NCBI GenBank assembly: GCA_965368175.1
Contig: CBDULX010000008.1
Coordinates: 1 to 31,387, forward strand
DNA length: 31,387 nt
Reading direction: 5' to 3'
Source of the DNA: CBDULX01 sp965368175
Lineage (GTDB): Bacteria > Pseudomonadota > Gammaproteobacteria > SZUA-229
Shown here piece after piece: positions 28,216-31,387 of this stretch. Under the pieces are notes generated by a model that was not told where the DNA came from, searched no databases, and saw only the letters and a list, made by a program, of their open reading frames with translations. A program made the translations under genes and the position numbers. The stretch's first letter is position 1, and every line of letters starts with the position of its first letter.

Positions 28216-29114
28216 TGGCGGCGCTTAAGGACATCGGTTTACGGGGCGTGATTAAATTAAACGAACCCATGTCGAAACACACTAGCTGGCGGATTGGTGG
28301 TCCGGCGGATCAGTTCTACACACCTGCAGATCTTGATGATCTTGCGGAATTTATGAAATCACTGCCGGAGAATGAGACGGTGATCTGGCTGGGACTGGGC
28401 AGTAATCTGCTGGTGCGTGATGGGGGCATACGCGGCACGGTGATAGCGCTAAAAGGCAGTTTGTCCGAGATTCGACTGATGGATGATTGTCGTGTGCAGG
28501 CCGGCGCCGGTGCTAGCAGTGCCAAAATGGCAAGATTCTGTAGCAGAAACAATCTACTGGGTGGTGAATTTCTTGCAGGAATTCCCGGGCTGTTGGGCGG
28601 TGCACTGGCGATGAATGCTGGCGCCTTCGGGGGGGAAACCTGGCGCTGTGTTGAGTCGGTGATGACACTGGATCGTCAGGGGAATCTGCACAGGCGTACT
28701 GCAAAAGACTATGAAATTGGTTATCGAACCGTGATCGGGCATGAGCAGGAATGGTTTGTATCCGCCATATTTCAGTTTGAATCGGGGGATGCTGAACAGG
28801 CCGCGAAAAATGTGCGTCAGTTGCTGGATAAACGTGCTGAAACTCAACCTATTGGCCTGCCAAGTTGCGGATCGGTGTTCCGAAATCCTGTTGATAATCA
28901 TGCTGCAAAACTGATCGAACAGGCAGGGCTTAAAGGAAAGCGTATTGGCGGTGCTGAAGTATCACCAAAACACGCCAATTTTATTATTAACATCGGTGAT
29001 GCAAAGGCTGCTGATGTGGAAAACCTGATTGAATATGTACAGATTCAGGTGAAGGAACAATCGGGGATAGAATTGCATCCGGAAGTCAGAGTTGTCGGGG
29101 AGTATGAACGATGA
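28212..29114 (+). CDS. murB: UDP-N-acetylenolpyruvoylglucosamine reductase MurB (short type)
   Basis: MurB is the NADPH- and FAD-dependent reductase that completes UDP-MurNAc. The 300-residue protein shows [79 protein letters not shown] with catalytic Ser221, [18 protein letters not shown] and [10 protein letters not shown] with the second catalytic acid. At 300 residues it is the shorter type II form rather than the 342-residue E. coli form. Placement between murC and ddl is the common arrangement outside enterics. It overlaps both neighbours as ATGA. Confidence 0.96.
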   Translation: MMAALKDIGLRGVIKLNEPMSKHTSWRIGGPADQFYTPADLDDLAEFMKSLPENETVIWLGLGSNLLVRDGGIRGTVIALKGSLSEIRLMDDCRVQAGAGASSAKMARFCSRNNLLGGEFLAGIPGLLGGALAMNAGAFGGETWRCVESVMTLDRQGNLHRRTAKDYEIGYRTVIGHEQEWFVSAIFQFESGDAEQAAKNVRQLLDKRAETQPIGLPSCGSVFRNPVDNHAAKLIEQAGLKGKRIGGAEVSPKHANFIINIGDAKAADVENLIEYVQIQVKEQSGIELHPEVRVVGEYER

Positions 29115-30019
29115 AAGGTTTTGGCAAAGTGGCCGTGTTAATGGGTGGCTGGTCTGCTGAGCGGGAAGTGTCATTGAACAGCGGTCAGGCGGTATTGTCT
29201 GCATTGAAGAAACAGGGCGTGGACGCCCACGGCATAGACGTAGACCGCCAGGTCTGTCAGGTATTGATCGCGGGTGGTTACGACCGGGTATTTAATATCC
29301 TGCACGGTAGGGGTGGTGAGGATGGAGAAATTCAGGGCATGCTGGATATTTTGCGCATTCCTTATACCGGAACCGGGGTACTGGGTTCGGCACTGGCCAT
29401 GGATAAATTGCTCACAAAACAATTGTGGCATGGCATTGGCCTGCCGACACCGGAATATCGTCTGCTGGCGTCAGAGCAGGATTGCCTGCAGGCCGTTAAG
29501 GATATGGGTTTACCGCTGATGGTGAAACCCTCACTGGAAGGCTCCAGTATCGGTATGAGTAAGGTTGTTGATGCCAAAAATATGGTTCAGGCCTGGAAAA
29601 AAGCACTGGTCTGTGGCTCTTCAGTGATTGCTGAAAAATTTATCCAGGGTAATGAGTACACGGCTGGGGTAATTGACAACCGAGTACTGCCAATGATTCG
29701 ACTGGAAACTGCGCGGGATTTTTATGATTATCAGGCCAAATACCAGGATGAAGATACCCAGTATCACTGCCCCTGTGGGCTGGCGCCTGAGCTGGAACAG
29801 CAGCTGGGTGTGTTGACTTTGAAGGCCTTTGACGCTGTGCAGGGCAAAGGTTGGGGGCGAGTCGATTTTATGCTGGATGAGTTTGAAAATCCCTGGCTGA
29901 TTGAGGTGAATACGGTGCCGGGCATGACGGACCACAGTCTGGTACCCATGGCGGCGAAACAGGCGGGACTCAGCTTTGAACAACTGGTCATGGATATCCT
30001 TAAAGGATCGATGAGCTGA
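29111..30019 (+). CDS. ddlB: D-alanine:D-alanine ligase
   Basis: Ddl is the ATP-grasp enzyme making D-Ala-D-Ala for MurF. The 302-residue protein shows VLMGGWSAEREVSLNSG, NILHGRGGEDGEIQGML, YTGTGVLGSALAMDK, VKPSLEGSSIGMSKV, YTAGVIDNRVLP, GWGRVDFMLDE and IEVNTVPGMTDHSLVP with the metal-binding Glu/Asn. It overlaps ftsQ by 1 nt (TGATG). The gene is called ddlB from its dcw location. Confidence 0.97.
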   Translation: MKGFGKVAVLMGGWSAEREVSLNSGQAVLSALKKQGVDAHGIDVDRQVCQVLIAGGYDRVFNILHGRGGEDGEIQGMLDILRIPYTGTGVLGSALAMDKLLTKQLWHGIGLPTPEYRLLASEQDCLQAVKDMGLPLMVKPSLEGSSIGMSKVVDAKNMVQAWKKALVCGSSVIAEKFIQGNEYTAGVIDNRVLPMIRLETARDFYDYQAKYQDEDTQYHCPCGLAPELEQQLGVLTLKAFDAVQGKGWGRVDFMLDEFENPWLIEVNTVPGMTDHSLVPMAAKQAGLSFEQLVMDILKGSMS

Positions 30020-30810
30020 TGGCAAAAAAGTTCTCTCAGGCAGTTAAAGGTAACCGGCAGCAGCGACAATTCCTGTGGAAACAGCGGTTATTTAAACTGC
30101 TGGCCAGCGGTGTATGGCGCAAGTTACTGGTGATAGGTCTTTTGATCGGTGGCTGGCATCTACTTCAAAACACACTTGGAGAGCACGAAGTGTTGCCGAT
30201 TCAGAATGTGTTCATTGAAGGCGAGTTTAATTTTCTGTCTCATGAACAATTAAAACAGCAGGCCATGCCCTATGTGAGTGGGGGTTTCTTTACGGTGAAT
30301 CTGGAGCATCTGAGAAATCAGTTGATCATATTACCCTGGGTGGAGAATGTATCCATCCGTCGTCAGTGGCCAGACAGTTTGCAAATACGGGTTATTGAGA
30401 AGCAGCCGGTGGCTTATTGGGGTGAAGACCAGTTGTTGAGTTCAAGGGCAATATTGTTTCAACCGGAGACATTGGATAAATCGATGTCGATTCCGAAAAT
30501 TAACGGGCCGGAAGGACAGCATGAGGTCATGCTCAGAGAGCTGGCTCGTTTGCAGGCCTGGCTGGCGGATATTGGATTGCGAATAAGAGTGCTGGAACAG
30601 GATGCTCGTCGCTCATGGAATGTCACTATGGAGTCAGGTATGGAGTTGAGACTGGGTAGAGAAATGAGGCATGAGCGAGTACAGCGATTTGCCAGTGCTT
30701 ACCAGATTAAGTTGATGAAACAGGTGAAACAGATTCGACATGTGGATATGCGTTACACCAACGGCTTTGCCGTCGCCTGGAAACAGGAAAAACAGGGTCG
30801 GGGAGTTTAA
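30019..30810 (+). CDS. ftsQ: FtsQ, division protein
   Basis: FtsQ is a bitopic inner-membrane protein that scaffolds FtsB and FtsL. The 263-residue protein has a basic cytoplasmic N-terminus (about 36 residues), one membrane span (VIGLLIGGWHLL), a POTRA domain beginning PIQNVFIEGEFNFLS and including LPWVENVSIRRQWPDSLQIR followed by VIEKQPVAYWG, and the beta domain with VTMESGMELRLGRE. It ends VDMRYTNGFAVAWK. A 6-nt gap separates it from ftsA. Confidence 0.95.
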   Translation: MAKKFSQAVKGNRQQRQFLWKQRLFKLLASGVWRKLLVIGLLIGGWHLLQNTLGEHEVLPIQNVFIEGEFNFLSHEQLKQQAMPYVSGGFFTVNLEHLRNQLIILPWVENVSIRRQWPDSLQIRVIEKQPVAYWGEDQLLSSRAILFQPETLDKSMSIPKINGPEGQHEVMLRELARLQAWLADIGLRIRVLEQDARRSWNVTMESGMELRLGREMRHERVQRFASAYQIKLMKQVKQIRHVDMRYTNGFAVAWKQEKQGRGV

Positions 30811-30816
30811 TACTCT

Positions 30817-31387
30817 ATGAATAAGAAAACAGACAAAAATTTAATAGTGGGTCTGGATATAGGTACATCCAAGGTGGTAGCCATAGTTGGGGAGGTCACC
30901 AGTAGCGGTGGGATAGACATTATCGGACTGGGATCACATCCATCCAGGGGACTGAAAAAAGGCGTGGTGGTGAATATCGAATCCACGGTGCAATCCATAC
31001 AGCGAGCGATAGAGGAAGCTGAATTAATGGCAGGCTGTCAGATTAATTCAGTTTATGCAGGTATTGCAGGCAGTCATATAAAAAGTATTAATTCGCATGG
31101 CATAGTAGCGATCAAAGATCGTGAAGTGAGTGAATCTGATCTGGATCGGGTAATTGATGCTGCAAGGGCTGTGGCAATTCCAGCAGATCAACGCATCCTG
31201 CACATACTGCCGCAGGAGTTTATTGTTGATGACCAGGAAGGTATTCGTGAGCCAATTGGTATGTCCGGGGTTCGTCTGGAGGCCAAGGTGCATCTGGTGA
31301 CTGGTGCGGTGGGTGCAGCACAGAATATTATTAAAAGTGTCCGTCGCTGTGGTCTGGATGTGGACGACATAATTCTTGAGCAGCTGG
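30817..31387 (+). CDS. ftsA: FtsA, actin-like division protein (5' part, cut by window end)
   Basis: FtsA tethers FtsZ to the membrane and signals to the septal synthase. Only the first 190 codons are present; the frame is open at the window end. Visible are the ATP-binding phosphate loop VGLDIGTSKVVAIVGEV, then GLKKGVVVNIESTVQSIQRA, AGIAGSHIKSINSHG in the 1C domain, and LEAKVHLVTGAVGAAQNIIK. The ATG at 30817 is preceded by GGGGAG about 11 nt upstream. ftsZ is expected next, outside the window. Confidence 0.96.
   Translation, partial: MNKKTDKNLIVGLDIGTSKVVAIVGEVTSSGGIDIIGLGSHPSRGLKKGVVVNIESTVQSIQRAIEEAELMAGCQINSVYAGIAGSHIKSINSHGIVAIKDREVSESDLDRVIDAARAVAIPADQRILHILPQEFIVDDQEGIREPIGMSGVRLEAKVHLVTGAVGAAQNIIKSVRRCGLDVDDIILEQL

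Overview
The window looks like chromosomal DNA of a non-enteric gammaproteobacterium of moderate GC. The evidence is the gene order: sspA-sspB, the gmhA/diaA-yraN-lpoA group facing rsmI, a class A RNase P RNA, and a complete mraZ-to-ftsA division and cell wall (dcw) cluster. The same framework occurs in Pseudomonas. LpoA, SspA/SspB and a DAP-type MurE also fit Gammaproteobacteria. I cannot place the genus.

Layout. (1) 36-1127, plus strand: sspA and sspB. (2) 1148-5385, minus strand: an operon of lpoA, yraN, a gmhA/diaA SIS-domain protein and a GlcD-like FAD oxidase, with tight or overlapping junctions. (3) 5456-6304: rsmI, divergent from lpoA. (4) 6305-15032: an accessory block between rsmI and rnpB, which are neighbours in Pseudomonas. 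It holds two paralogous TPR-like proteins, a MITE-like palindrome, a 57-residue four-cysteine protein on the minus strand, a TauD/TfdA-type dioxygenase, and a 1793-residue membrane hybrid sensor kinase carrying a hemerythrin domain and a C-terminal EAL domain. (5) 15052-15411: rnpB. (6) 15641-31387: the mra promoter and MraZ operator, then mraZ, rsmH, ftsL, ftsI, murE, murF, mraY, murD, ftsW, murG, murC, murB, ddl, ftsQ and the 5' part of ftsA. Nearly every junction overlaps by 1-7 nt, so the cluster probably acts as one translationally coupled unit.

How the genes work together. The dcw genes make lipid II (murC-F, ddl, murB, mraY, murG) and the septal synthase and its regulators (FtsW, FtsI, FtsL, FtsQ, FtsA). 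LpoA activates a class A penicillin-binding protein, so it also belongs to wall synthesis. MraZ probably autoregulates the cluster through a string of GTGG repeats at its promoter.

The most interesting item is the giant hybrid kinase at 9651-15032. A full histidine kinase with four PAS domains and one GAF domain, two receivers, an intact seven-ligand hemerythrin and an apparently active c-di-GMP phosphodiesterase are joined in one polypeptide. The four-cysteine microprotein and the paired TPR-like proteins are secondary candidates for undescribed biology. All calls are from reading the sequence; no database search was run.
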